64,000 nt of DNA from an uncultured Oscillospiraceae bacterium (GTDB lineage: Bacteria > Bacillota > Clostridia > Oscillospirales > Oscillospiraceae): positions 1 through 64,000 of the forward strand of contig CAKULE010000009.1 in NCBI GenBank assembly GCA_934667095.1, written 5' to 3'. Each line of letters starts with the position of its first letter. The stretch's first letter is position 1. Of the stretch, positions 1 through 9,757 are shown in pieces. Under the pieces are notes generated by a model. The model ran no database searches. It was not told the origin of the DNA and saw only the letters and a list, made by a program, of their open reading frames with translations. The position numbers were made by a program, and so were the translations under genes.

Positions 1-73
1 CCAGATCCCGCAGTCCTCCGCCCATGTTCGTGAACGCCGACCGCGCCCCTTCTACAAATACTACTTCTCGCAT
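1..73 (-). CDS. Thiolase (acetyl-CoA acetyltransferase), N-terminal fragment
   Basis: Reading leftward from an ATG at 71-73, the sequence encodes about 24 residues beginning MREVVFVEGARSAF and continuing to a Gly-Gly-Gly run, which is the typical N-terminus of a thiolase. A GAGGAGG ribosome-binding site lies about 12 bases upstream. The rest of the gene is outside the window, so the catalytic Cys and His cannot be checked. Thiolases join or split acetoacetyl-CoA-type compounds, and three complete thiolase genes follow within 18 kb. The match rests on a short stretch, but the start motif and ribosome-binding site agree. Confidence 0.7.
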   Translation of the reverse strand, partial: MREVVFVEGARSAFTNMGGGLRDL

Positions 74-445
74 TGGTGGATCTTCCTCCTCGTTTCCGTG
101 TGAGCCGATCCGCACCCGTGTAGTGGATGGCTCACGAAATGTTCTGAAATTCTCTCCTGAAAGTTTTGCCTAAAATTATCTTCCGGGCAGTGCGCTGACA
201 GTGAACTTACACCAATAAGATACAGGGTTATGGCGGGAATGTCAATATAAATATCTTAAAATTCAGCATAAATTATCTGGAATTATGATTCGGAATGGAT
301 GCAGAAACTGTATTTTGGAAAACAAAAAGAGGGAGAGAATTTGCACTGGAACAGAAAATAAGATAATAAAATGGGATTTATGCTTGATTTTTCTTCACGA
401 AGCCGTTAAGATGTTAAGAAAGACTGACGAGTCGGAGGGAGAGCT
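74..445. other. Intergenic region between divergent thiolase fragment and AraC gene
   Basis: This AT-richer stretch separates the leftward thiolase fragment from the rightward AraC regulator. Apart from the probable sigma-70 promoter of the AraC gene I see no gene, strong dyad or convincing sigma-54 site here. A GG-N10-GC pair near 331-344 lacks the TGGCA core and was not accepted. Confidence 0.5.
384..412 (+). promoter_or_regulatory. Probable sigma-70 promoter of AraC gene
   Basis: A TTGATT -35 box (384-389) and a TAAGAT -10 box (407-412) are separated by 17 bases and lie just upstream of the AraC start. Each box matches four of six consensus bases, so this is a plausible but unproven promoter. 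Confidence 0.45.
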
Positions 446-1402
446 ATGAGCTTTGTTCCGGAGCAGGAGGCCACCATTCTGTGGGTAGCGGAGTCCAACT
501 TCCAGCCGGAGGGCGGCCTGAAGCCGCACTCACACGACTATTACCAGATCTTCATGGTGCGCGTGGGGCCCCAGCGGTACACCATCGGGGAGGAGACCCG
601 CACCCTGAAGGACGGGGAGTGCGTACTGGTGCGCCCCAACGAACTCCACGGGATGGAGAACATCTCGGGGGAGATCTGCCGCTGCTACGAGGTGAAGTTC
701 ACCGCCTCCACCGCCCGGCTGGAGGCGCTGCTGGCCGCCCTGCCCACCTTCTTCCCGGAGGACGAGCTGGTGCTGGGCCTGATCCGGGAGCTGGTGGCCG
801 AGAGTGCCCGGGCCCGGGCCTCTACGCTCACCTTTGCCTCGGACTATCTGGTGGCGTTGGTGAACTACCTGTTCCGCCACTTTGGTGAGGCCGGCGGTGA
901 GGACGAGGAGGACGGCGTGGTGGACACGGTGGGCTACTCCGGCCTGTCCCGGGAGATCATCCGCTATCTGGAGCAGAACTATGACCGCGAGGTGCCCCTG
1001 CAGGAGATCGCCGACGCGGTAGGCTTCAACAAAAACTACATCTGCGCGGTGTTCAAGCGGGACTCCGGCATGACCATCGGCAACTGCCAGACCGCCATCC
1101 GCATCCGAAAAGCGGCGGAGTTCATCTCCTTCTCGGACATGAGTCTGGCGCAGGTAGCCTCCGCTACGGGCTTTACCAACCTGAGCCACTTCAACCGCAT
1201 TTTCAAAAAGGTGACCCGCATCCCGCCGGGGCAGTACCGGCGGATGTTCGCCGCAGGGGTGCTGTCGGTGGGCCAGCCGTCGGACGAGAACACGGAGAAG
1301 ATCCTGCAGCAGAACGGCTTCATCGTATCCGTTCTGGGCCGGAAAAAGCTGACCATTCAGGAGATCGTCCAGCAGCTCAGCAGGGACGAGACAGAGGGCT
1401 GA
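446..1402 (+). CDS. AraC family transcriptional regulator with N-terminal cupin
   Basis: The 318-residue protein has an N-terminal cupin-like sensing domain (about residues 20-100, with a PHSHD motif and a later NELHG His) and a C-terminal AraC double helix-turn-helix (about 168-268). A tail of about 50 residues follows the DNA-binding domain. Such proteins bind a small ligand and activate or repress neighbouring catabolic genes. The ATG follows GGAGGGAG at ideal spacing. It sits divergent from the partial thiolase, so it may control that operon, but no target site was identified. The ligand is unknown. Confidence 0.92.
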   Translation: MSFVPEQEATILWVAESNFQPEGGLKPHSHDYYQIFMVRVGPQRYTIGEETRTLKDGECVLVRPNELHGMENISGEICRCYEVKFTASTARLEALLAALPTFFPEDELVLGLIRELVAESARARASTLTFASDYLVALVNYLFRHFGEAGGEDEEDGVVDTVGYSGLSREIIRYLEQNYDREVPLQEIADAVGFNKNYICAVFKRDSGMTIGNCQTAIRIRKAAEFISFSDMSLAQVASATGFTNLSHFNRIFKKVTRIPPGQYRRMFAAGVLSVGQPSDENTEKILQQNGFIVSVLGRKKLTIQEIVQQLSRDETEG

Positions 1403-1410
1403 ACCATAAG

Positions 1411-1468
1411 ACCCGGAGCGGGACTGGCACCCATTGGATGCCGGCGCTGCTCCGGGTTCTCTTTTTTC
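1411..1468 (+). terminator. Rho-independent terminator after AraC gene
   Basis: ACCCGGAGC (1411-1419) pairs with GCTCCGGGT (1449-1457), and TCTCTTTTTT follows. The 29-base loop can fold further. Confidence 0.7.
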
Positions 1469-1517
1469 GTTCAGATGCATACCCTGTTGCAGATCAAGGG
1501 ACAGGGGGCGCGGAGAG

Positions 1518-2309
1518 ATGAACTGGAAAAGACTGCGGCGGCTGATCGGGCCGCGGACCATACTGGTGCGGCGGGGCTGGCTGGCGCTGGCAGGGGTGGC
1601 GGCGGCCTGCGCCGCCATCTTCTGGGCGGTGAGCAGCCCGCTGACCGTGGGGGCCTCGGCCACCCAGCGGCAGCTGCCCATCTACTGCGTGGAGAAGGAC
1701 TACAAGGTGCTCTCGATTTCCTTCGATGCGGCATGGGGCGCGGACAACACGCAGGCCATTCTGGATATTCTGGCGAAGTACGGCGTGCGCTGCACCTTCT
1801 TCGTGGTGGGCAACTGGGCGGACCAGTACCCGGAGCAGGCCAAGGCCATCGTGGACAGCGGGAACGAGCTGATGAATCACTCCAACGCCCACGACCACTA
1901 CAATTCCCTCTCGGCGGAGGAGATCGTCGCCGACGTGAATCTGTGCAGCGACAAGATCGAGGCCCTCACCGGCGCCCGGCCCACCCTCATCCGCTGCCCC
2001 TTCGGAGAGTATGACGACCACGTCATCAACGCCATCCGCTCCATGGGCATGGAGCCCATCCAGTGGGATGTGGACAGCCTGGACTGGAAGAACATTTCCG
2101 CCGCGGAGATCGAGAAGCGGGTGCTGAGCAAGGTGGGGCCGGGATCCATCGTGCTGTTCCACAACGCGGGGCTCCACACGCCGGAGGCCCTGCCGGGCAT
2201 TATCGAGAGCCTGCTGCAGCAGGGGTACGAGTTCGTGCCCATTTCGGAGCTCATCTGCACCGGGGAGTACACCATCGACCATACCGGCAGGCAGTGGGCG
2301 GTAAAATGA
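1518..2309 (+). CDS. Polysaccharide deacetylase, PdaB-like (NodB domain)
   Basis: The 263-residue protein carries one N-terminal membrane anchor (about residues 18-38) followed by a NodB-fold deacetylase domain. Visible motifs are FDAAWG in place of the usual FDDG, the metal-binding NHSNAH, and RCPFGEY. The FDxxWG form is characteristic of the PdaB/YlxY-type deacetylases of spore formers, which act on peptidoglycan or related polymers outside the membrane. I chose the ATG at 1518, where the MNWKRLRR start precedes the anchor, rather than the upstream in-frame codon at 1434, which would overlap the AraC terminator. The exact substrate is not known, and loss of the second motif-1 Asp may reduce activity. 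Confidence 0.85.
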   Translation: MNWKRLRRLIGPRTILVRRGWLALAGVAAACAAIFWAVSSPLTVGASATQRQLPIYCVEKDYKVLSISFDAAWGADNTQAILDILAKYGVRCTFFVVGNWADQYPEQAKAIVDSGNELMNHSNAHDHYNSLSAEEIVADVNLCSDKIEALTGARPTLIRCPFGEYDDHVINAIRSMGMEPIQWDVDSLDWKNISAAEIEKRVLSKVGPGSIVLFHNAGLHTPEALPGIIESLLQQGYEFVPISELICTGEYTIDHTGRQWAVK

Positions 2310-2313
2310 ACAG

Positions 2314-2347
2314 AGCGGCCGCAGAGATATTCTCTTCGGCCGCTTTT
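2314..2347 (+). terminator. Terminator after deacetylase gene
   Basis: AGCGGCCG (2314-2321) pairs with CGGCCGCT (2337-2344), with an inner AGAGA/TCTCT stem and a TTTT tail. Confidence 0.75.
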
Positions 2348-2381
2348 CTCCGGAACAAGGACCGCCTGTGCCCACCCAACG

Positions 2382-2415
2382 AAAAAACTGCCCCGGAGGC
2401 AGCTGCCTCCGGGGC
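2382..2415 (-). terminator. Terminator of minus-strand thiolase
   Basis: A 13-base perfect inverted repeat (2390-2402 with 2403-2415) is followed on the minus strand by a run of six T. Confidence 0.8.
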
Positions 2416-2449
2416 GGTTCGCTTTAGTTGATCTTCTGCGGGGCGGAGC

Positions 2450-3610
2450 TTACTCCATCTCGTAGATGCCGGCAGCACCCTGACCGCCGCCGATGCACAT
2501 GGTGACCAGACCGTACTTGCCGCCGGTGCGCTTCAGCTCGCTCAGAACCTTGCAGGAGAGCACGCCGCCGGTAGCGCCCAGAGGATGGCCGAGAGCCATA
2601 GCGCCGCCGTTGGGGTTGACCTTCTCCTTGGGCAGGTGCAGGTCGCGGATGCAGGCCATCATCTGGGAGGCGAAGGCCTCGTTCAGCTCGATGACGTCCA
2701 TGTCGTCCACAGTCAGGCCGGTGCGGGCCATGACCTTGGGCACAGCCTTGATGGGGCCGAGGCCCATGACGCCGGCGGGCACGCCGCCCACGGCAAAGGA
2801 CACGAAGCGGGCGATGGGGGTGTAGCCCAGCTTCTCGGCGGTCTCGCGGGCCATCAGGACCACGAAGCCGGCGCCGTCAGTCATCTGAGAGGAAATGGCG
2901 GCGGTGACGCGGCCGTCCTCCTTGAAGCAGGGCTTCAGCTTGGCCAGAGACTCCAGGTTGGTGCCGGGACGGATGCCCTCGTCCTCGGTGACCAGCACGT
3001 CCTTGCCATCGATCTCGGCGTGGATGGGGATGATCTCATCCTTGAACTTGCCGGCGGCCTGAGCGGCGGCGGCCTTGGCGTGGCTCTCCACGGCCTCCTG
3101 CTCCATCTCGACGCGGCTGATGTTGTACTGGGCGGCCACGTTCTCGGCGGTCATGCCCATGGAGATGTAGGTGTCGGGCTTCATCTCCACCAGCTTCTCG
3201 TCGGCGTACTGCACGTCGGGGTTCATGTCCATGCCGGTCATGTACTCCACGCCGCCGGCGCAGACGATGTCCATCTCGCCGACCTTGATGGCGTTGGCGG
3301 CGAAGTCGATGGCCTGCAGGCCAGAGGAGCAGAAACGGTTCACGGTGACGCCGGTGACGGAGTCGGGCAGACCGGCCCGCTGGGCCACCAGACGGCCGAT
3401 GTTCCAGAAGCACTTCTTCTCGGGCATGGCGCAGCCCACCACCACGTCGTCAATGAGGCTGCGGTCCAGACCGGGCAGACGGTCCAGCACGCCGGCCAGG
3501 CACTGGCCGCCGAACTCAACAGGGTGCAGGTTGGCGAAGGAACCCTTGTTGGCCCGGGCCAGGGGGGTGCGGCCATAGGCCACGACTACTGCGTCTCTGG
3601 GATTTTTCAT
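2450..3610 (-). CDS. Acetyl-CoA acetyltransferase (thiolase)
   Basis: This is a full-length 386-residue thiolase of the FadA/ThlA type. The nucleophilic Cys94 lies in NRFCSSGLQA, the active-site His in GHPLGATG, and the second Cys in CIGGGQG near the C-terminus. It would thiolytically cleave acetoacetyl-CoA or a longer 3-ketoacyl-CoA, or run in the condensing direction for butyrate synthesis. I chose the ATG at 3610 because GGAGG sits at the right distance before it; the in-frame ATG at 3625 lies upstream of that site. It follows the sigma-54 activator gene by 37 bases on the same strand, so the two are probably co-transcribed. Confidence 0.93.
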   Translation of the reverse strand: MKNPRDAVVVAYGRTPLARANKGSFANLHPVEFGGQCLAGVLDRLPGLDRSLIDDVVVGCAMPEKKCFWNIGRLVAQRAGLPDSVTGVTVNRFCSSGLQAIDFAANAIKVGEMDIVCAGGVEYMTGMDMNPDVQYADEKLVEMKPDTYISMGMTAENVAAQYNISRVEMEQEAVESHAKAAAAQAAGKFKDEIIPIHAEIDGKDVLVTEDEGIRPGTNLESLAKLKPCFKEDGRVTAAISSQMTDGAGFVVLMARETAEKLGYTPIARFVSFAVGGVPAGVMGLGPIKAVPKVMARTGLTVDDMDVIELNEAFASQMMACIRDLHLPKEKVNPNGGAMALGHPLGATGGVLSCKVLSELKRTGGKYGLVTMCIGGGQGAAGIYEME

Positions 3611-3647
3611 AAAAATTACCTCCATGATCTGTTTGTGACTTGCTTCC

Positions 3648-5021
<1,374 letters not shown>

Positions 5022-5110
5022 TGCGTCACCGTCCTTTCATACCAGTTTTTTATTATAGACATGGGAGCGAAACTGCGCAATCCGCGGTCTTGCCAAAATG
5101 TGACGCTGCC

Positions 5111-5131
5111 TTTTGTGAGAGTTAGACAAAA
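5111..5131. promoter_or_regulatory. Inverted repeat TTTTGT-N9-ACAAAA
   Basis: The arms TTTTGT (5111-5116) and ACAAAA (5126-5131) are perfect complements. The site is about 90 bases upstream of the activator gene start and about 260 bases upstream of the sigma-54 promoter, so it could serve autoregulation or act as a distant enhancer. Confidence 0.4.
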
Positions 5132-5368
5132 ATTGTGGGTTCCGGTATTGCACTATGGATGAAACGCCAAGCAACTTCTGAAAAAGTGTAATCTATTTAT
5201 GCCATGTAACGAAATGCTTGCACGACCAAAAAGGTGAGGAATTGCAAGGGCTGGCCGGGTGGAAAAAGGTGAAGTGTAATTTTATTGATACATAAATTTT
5301 GGAGGCAAAAGTGGGCTAAAAGTCGGGAAAGACTTGGGCCGCAGCGGAAAGAGGGCTTTGGGGCAAGT

Positions 5369-5383
5369 TGGCATGCAAATTGC
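5369..5383 (+). promoter_or_regulatory. Sigma-54 promoter (-24/-12) of cyclase-symporter operon
   Basis: TGGCATGCAAATTGC matches the sigma-54 consensus TGGCAYG-N4-TTGC, with GG and GC separated by exactly ten bases. The predicted transcript start near 5395 leaves a leader of about 70 bases before the cyclase gene. A sigma-54 activator is encoded divergently next door. Confidence 0.88.
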
Positions 5384-5466
5384 TAAATACATAGCCTGTT
5401 CGAGAAACGTCGGGCTGTCCGGCGTTTAAGGTCCATTTGATCATCTTAATAAGGAGAGTGTTTTGT

Positions 5467-6282
5467 ATGAAGATCATTGACCTGACTGTAACACTGGAAG
5501 AAGATTTGCCCTGCGATCCCCCGATCCAGATCCCCAAGATCCAGCGCCTGAACCACAAGGACACTGCTAATCAGATGCCCAACTACTTCCCCGGCACCAC
5601 TGTGGACGACCTGCCCGGCGGCAACGGCTGGGCCATCGACTTCGTTCAGATGTGTACCCATTCCGGCACCCATCTGGATGCGCCCTGGCATTACTATCCC
5701 ACCCAGAACGAGGACATCATCCCCGGCGGTGAGAAGGCCTGGACCATCGATCAGGTGCCTCTGGACTGGTGCATTGGCCGCGGCGTGAAGCTGGACTTCT
5801 CTGACCATCCCGATGGCTACAAGATCAGCAAGAAGGACGTTCAGGACTATCTGGCCAAGATCGGCCATGAGCTGAAGCCCGGCGACATCGTTCTGCTGCG
5901 CAGCGGCGCCCGCGGCGGCACCGGCGACAACCATGTGGGCGATCGTTGGGGCACTGCCGAGTATCTGGTTGCCGGCGTCGGCATGAGCCACGAGGCCACC
6001 GTCTGGCTGGCTGAGCAGGGCGTCCATGTTGTGGGCACTGACGGCTGGAGCTGGGATGTCCCCCTGCCCATCGAGGCCAAGGAGTTCGAGAAGACCCACG
6101 ACAAGTCCATCATCTGGGAGGCCCACCGGGCCGGCCGCAACCGCGCTTACTGCCACATCGAGAAGCTGGCCAACCTGGAGAACCTGCCCGACGACGGCTA
6201 CACCGTCTACGCTCTGCCCATTCCCGTCAAGGGCGGCAGCGCTGGCTGGTGCCGTGTGATCGCCGTTCTGGACGAGAAGTAA
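5467..6282 (+). CDS. Cyclase family hydrolase (kynurenine formamidase-like fold)
   Basis: The 271-residue protein belongs to the metal-dependent cyclase family (PF04199) that includes kynurenine formamidase and isatin hydrolase. The family motif reads HSGTHLDAPWH at about residues 62-72 and supplies metal-binding His and Asp residues. Members hydrolyse amide or lactam-like bonds in small molecules. The ATG at 5467 follows AAGGAGAG; the longer in-frame start at 5437 lies upstream of that site. It is the first gene of the operon with a symporter, CoA-transferase, thiolase and BKACE, so it may open the imported substrate. A distant paralogue lies at 44341-45357. The substrate is not known. Confidence 0.88.
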   Translation: MKIIDLTVTLEEDLPCDPPIQIPKIQRLNHKDTANQMPNYFPGTTVDDLPGGNGWAIDFVQMCTHSGTHLDAPWHYYPTQNEDIIPGGEKAWTIDQVPLDWCIGRGVKLDFSDHPDGYKISKKDVQDYLAKIGHELKPGDIVLLRSGARGGTGDNHVGDRWGTAEYLVAGVGMSHEATVWLAEQGVHVVGTDGWSWDVPLPIEAKEFEKTHDKSIIWEAHRAGRNRAYCHIEKLANLENLPDDGYTVYALPIPVKGGSAGWCRVIAVLDEK

Positions 6283-6339
6283 TCTTCGTTTTGAGTGAGA
6301 GTTTGTTTGAAGTAAAAAGAAAAGAGAGGAATTGAACTT

Positions 6340-8310
6340 ATGGGCAGTACTGTATTTGTTGTTATGTTCATCGTGTTCATCGCGATCCTTGTGGGCTGCG
6401 GCTTCTATGCCAAGCGCTGGGTATCCGATGCATCCGACTACGTTCTGGCCGGCCGTGAGGTGTCCACCTTCATCAACATGATGGGTGTTATCGCCATCGG
6501 CTTCGCCGGCACCACCGTTGCTCTGGCTCCTGGCTTCTCCATCATGTATGGTCTGAAGAACTCCATGGCCTGGGGCATCATCTATGGCGTCTGCGGCCTG
6601 CTGCTCTATGGCGTGCTGTGGGGCAAGTTCGTCCGTCTGAATGGTGCTCAGACCCTGCCTGAGTTCCTTGAGATGCGCTACTCCGCGAAGATCCGTCCCG
6701 TCGTGGCCGTGACCTCCGTCATTGGTATGTGCGGCATTCTGGCGAACAACATCGTGTCCTGCGTGTCCTCCATCGTGGGCTACACCGGCTGGGACACCAC
6801 CGTCGTCACCATCGTGATCTTCCTGGTCATCATCACCTTCACCTTCATCTCCGGTCTGTGGGCCGCCACCATCACTGACTTCTTCCAGGTCTGCCTTGGT
6901 GTTATCGCCGTGCCCCTGATGCTCTCCCTGCTGGTGAAGCGCTTCGGCGGCTTCGAGGCCATTGCTGCCAACTGGCTCAACAATGACTTCATGAACAACG
7001 GCATTGCCGGCGGCACCGTGCCCAAGCTGGCTCTGACCTATCCCTCCTGGCTGAACTTCGTGATCTGCTTCGCGGCCGCTCTGGTCTGGGGCAACAACTA
7101 CTACTGGATGAAGATAGCTTCCTGCCGTTCCGAGAAGGTCGCCAAGAAGTCCTTCGTGCTTGCTGCTATCATCCTGACCATCGTCTTCACCATCCCCTTT
7201 GGCATCATCGGTCTGTATGCCGGCGGCTTCTATCCCGAGATGTTCGTGCAGGGCGGCGGCAAGCTGGCCGCGACCGGTGCTTACGGCTTCCTGTCCAGCA
7301 CCTTCGTGCCTCTGCTGGGCTCCTTCTTCGTGGTGGGCGCCTGCGCTGCTTCTATCTCCACTGCTTCTACCTCCGCTCTGGGCGCCTCCGCTGTGGCCAG
7401 CCGCGATATCTATCAGCGTCTGATCAACCCCAAGGCTGACGCCAAGAAGGTCCTGAAGGCCTCCAAGTTCATCATGCTCGGTCTGTGCGTGCTGACCTGG
7501 ATCCTCTGCCAGTTCCCCGGCGGCGCTACCTACCTGTTCGCCTTCGCCAACTGCTGGCTGGTGCCTCCCGCCATCCTGCTGATGCTGGGCGCTATCTGGC
7601 CCCGCTTCAACAACGCCGGCGCTTTCGTTGGCGCTCTGGCCGGCATGATCTCCATGTGCCTGTTCACCCTGCTGAATGACGTGCTCCACATCTTCAACAT
7701 CGGCAGCTACATCTACATGGCTACCGCCGGCTTCCTGATCACTCTCTTGGCCGCCATCATCGGCAGCTTCTTCGGCAAGCCCAAGTACTACGGCCGCAAG
7801 GGTTGGGAGCGCGTTCCCACCGCTACCAACCGTATCGACGTCAAGCTGGACGACTTCGACAAGCAGGTTCTGGGCCTGATCCGTCTGGGCCACTGCTATC
7901 AGGCCGACATCACCGACTACATGGGTGTTGACTCCGCCAAGGCTGCCGGCTCCGTTGAGAAGCTGGATCAGGGCGGTCTGATCGTCCGCGCCGGTATGAC
8001 TGGCACCAAGTTCTACACCTTCTCCATCACCGAGAAGGGCGAGGCTGCTCTGGGCGTTCTGTCCGGCACCGAGGCTGAGATGGCCAAGGACTATGTCAAC
8101 CCCATGTATGTGGAGCTGCTGTCCATCGTCAAGAACAACCCCGACAAGCAGGCTGAGTTCGTGAAGAAGTACGGCATCAAGTCCATGCAGATGGCCGCTA
8201 TCTCCTCTCACCTGACCCGCCGCGGCTACATCATTGAGGGCGGTCTGTTCAAGCGTAAGCTGCGCATCACCGATAAGGGCGCTGCTATCGTGGCCAAGTA
8301 CGCCAAGTAA
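6340..8310 (+). CDS. Sodium:solute symporter with C-terminal winged-helix-like extension
   Basis: The first roughly 490 of 656 residues form a multi-spanning transporter of the sodium/solute symporter (SSS) family, with features such as YVLAGREVS near the N-terminus and an Ala/Ser-rich STASTSALGASA segment. Residues about 498-656 are soluble and look like two winged-helix units in tandem. Each has a short helical part followed by a wing-like strand pair, reading FYTFSITEKGEAAL in the first and RKLRITDKGAAIV in the second. SSS carriers usually end near 500 residues, so this is a fusion. It probably imports the organic acid or amide processed by the operon. Codons ending in T (GCT, GTT) are more common here than in the downstream genes, which suggests high expression. 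Confidence 0.88.
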   Translation: MGSTVFVVMFIVFIAILVGCGFYAKRWVSDASDYVLAGREVSTFINMMGVIAIGFAGTTVALAPGFSIMYGLKNSMAWGIIYGVCGLLLYGVLWGKFVRLNGAQTLPEFLEMRYSAKIRPVVAVTSVIGMCGILANNIVSCVSSIVGYTGWDTTVVTIVIFLVIITFTFISGLWAATITDFFQVCLGVIAVPLMLSLLVKRFGGFEAIAANWLNNDFMNNGIAGGTVPKLALTYPSWLNFVICFAAALVWGNNYYWMKIASCRSEKVAKKSFVLAAIILTIVFTIPFGIIGLYAGGFYPEMFVQGGGKLAATGAYGFLSSTFVPLLGSFFVVGACAASISTASTSALGASAVASRDIYQRLINPKADAKKVLKASKFIMLGLCVLTWILCQFPGGATYLFAFANCWLVPPAILLMLGAIWPRFNNAGAFVGALAGMISMCLFTLLNDVLHIFNIGSYIYMATAGFLITLLAAIIGSFFGKPKYYGRKGWERVPTATNRIDVKLDDFDKQVLGLIRLGHCYQADITDYMGVDSAKAAGSVEKLDQGGLIVRAGMTGTKFYTFSITEKGEAALGVLSGTEAEMAKDYVNPMYVELLSIVKNNPDKQAEFVKKYGIKSMQMAAISSHLTRRGYIIEGGLFKRKLRITDKGAAIVAKYAK

Positions 8311-8347
8311 GGCGTCCGCAAACAACTGAATTTCCCTCCAATACTGC

Positions 8348-8386
8348 CCGCCGGAGCCCGCACACCGGGCTCCGGCGGTTAGCTTT
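8348..8386 (+). terminator. Intercistronic hairpin after symporter gene
   Basis: CCGCCGGAGCCCG (8348-8360) and CGGGCTCCGGCGG (8366-8378) form a perfect 13-base stem followed by TTAGCTTTT. It may act as a partial terminator that lowers expression of the genes downstream of the symporter. Confidence 0.65.
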
Positions 8387-8408
8387 TCCGAGGAAAGGAA
8401 GCCGGATC

Positions 8409-9734
8409 ATGTACGAGAACGAGTATCAAAGAAAACGCTGCACCCCCGAGGATGCAGCGGGTTGGGTGAAGAGCGGCGACACCATTTTCGTTCCCGGCGG
8501 CGCGCTCACGCCACTGTCCTTTGCCAAGGCGCTCTACGCCCGCAAGGACGAGCTGGAGCATGTGCGCATGCTCAACTACCTTCCCCTGGCGGCTCTGGAT
8601 TTCCTGATGGACCCGGAGTGCAAAGGGCACTTTGACATCCAGTCCCTGTTTTACAGCGGCCCCCAGCGGATCGCTGATGATCACGGCTTCTGTGATGTGG
8701 TGCCCGTCCACCTGCGCAACGCCGCCCGGGACTGGGGCGAGCGTGTGCCGGAGTATGACGTAATGGTGATCACTGTCTCCCCCATGGACAAGCACGGCTA
8801 CTTTACCATGGCCGGTTCCTCTCTGGTGGAATGGCAGATGATGAAGGGGGCGAAAAAGCTGGTGCTGGAGGTGGCGTCCCGCGCGCCCCGCACCTATGGC
8901 GACACCCTCATCCACATCTCGCAGGTAGACGCCCTGTACGAGGTGGACCGCCATCCCTGTGTCCTGCCCAACCCCGCCCCCACCCATGAGGACGAGCTGC
9001 TGGGCGGCTATGTGGCCGAGCTGGTCAACGACGGCGACACCATTCAGCTGGGCTTTGGCGGCACCATCAACGCGCTGGCCGGTCAGCTGAAGAACAAGCA
9101 CGATCTGGGTATGCACACGGAGGCGTTTTCTGACGCCGCCATGGAGCTGATGGAGTGCGGCGCGGTGAACAACAGCCGCAAGACCCTCTATCCCCGGCAG
9201 GTGCTGACCTCCTTCACGATGGGCAGCGAGCGGCTCTATGACTATGTGGACGACAACATGGCCATTCTCCACCGCTCCCTGGCCTACACCAACGATCCCC
9301 GGGTCATCAGCCAGAACCGGAATATGGTGTCCATCAACGCCACCCTGCAGATGGACCTGATGGGCCAGTGCGCATCCGAGGCCATCGGCATCAAGCAGTA
9401 TTCCGGTGCCGGCGGGCAGGTGGATACCGCCATCGGCGCCCAGATGGCCGAGGGCGGCCGGTCGATCATCACCGTGCGCTCCACTTATACGGTGAAGGAC
9501 CGCGCCACCGGTGAAAAGAAGCTGTGCAGCCGCATCGTCCCCCGGCTGTCCCCCAGCAGCGTGGTGACCCTGACCCGGAACAATGTTCACTTTGTGGCAT
9601 CGGAGTACGGCGTGGTCTGCCTGCGGGGACTTACCCTTGCGGAGCGGGCCAAGGCCCTTATCTCCATTGCCCATCCCGACTTCCGCCCCTGGCTGGAGGA
9701 GGAATATCAAAAGATCCGCTACGGCGCAGAATGA
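8409..9734 (+). CDS. Acyl-CoA:carboxylate CoA-transferase (acetyl-CoA hydrolase/transferase family)
   Basis: The 441-residue protein resembles 4-hydroxybutyrate or butyryl-CoA:acetate CoA-transferases. The catalytic Glu that forms the CoA thioester is Glu238 in GMHTEAFSDA, and the oxyanion glycine region near the C-terminus reads GAGGQVDTAIGA. It moves CoA between an acyl-CoA and a free acid. In this operon it could activate acetoacetate released by the BKACE so that the next-gene thiolase can use it, or activate the imported substrate. The start follows an AAAGGAAG site. The acyl specificity cannot be read from sequence alone. Confidence 0.9.
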   Translation: MYENEYQRKRCTPEDAAGWVKSGDTIFVPGGALTPLSFAKALYARKDELEHVRMLNYLPLAALDFLMDPECKGHFDIQSLFYSGPQRIADDHGFCDVVPVHLRNAARDWGERVPEYDVMVITVSPMDKHGYFTMAGSSLVEWQMMKGAKKLVLEVASRAPRTYGDTLIHISQVDALYEVDRHPCVLPNPAPTHEDELLGGYVAELVNDGDTIQLGFGGTINALAGQLKNKHDLGMHTEAFSDAAMELMECGAVNNSRKTLYPRQVLTSFTMGSERLYDYVDDNMAILHRSLAYTNDPRVISQNRNMVSINATLQMDLMGQCASEAIGIKQYSGAGGQVDTAIGAQMAEGGRSIITVRSTYTVKDRATGEKKLCSRIVPRLSPSSVVTLTRNNVHFVASEYGVVCLRGLTLAERAKALISIAHPDFRPWLEEEYQKIRYGAE

Positions 9735-9757
9735 GCCGCGGGAGAAAGGTCGATACT

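Larger units (their letters stand above)
5022..5466. other. Regulatory intergenic region upstream of cyclase-symporter operon
   Basis: This 445-base gap holds the sigma-54 promoter of the plus-strand operon, a dyad near 5111-5131, three copies of a TGTAAY element (about 5187-5192, 5205-5210 and 5275-5280), and a CTTGCA (5217-5222) / TGCAAG (5243-5248) inverted repeat about 135-165 bases upstream of the promoter. Any of these could be the enhancer site; none is proven. I see no gene in it. Confidence 0.5.

Noticed and set aside
331..344. GG-N10-GC pair as a sigma-54 promoter of the AraC gene
   Set aside because: It lacks the TGGCA core, and a sigma-70-like promoter lies closer to the gene.
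5316..5564. Possible 82-residue minus-strand protein across the sigma-54 promoter at 5369
   Set aside because: It overlaps the promoter and the start of the cyclase gene and has no ribosome-binding site.
5446..8325. Open frame of 959 codons antisense to the cyclase and symporter genes
   Set aside because: It spans two well-supported plus-strand genes and their gap, and its product is repetitive Gly/Asp/His-rich sequence with no domain.
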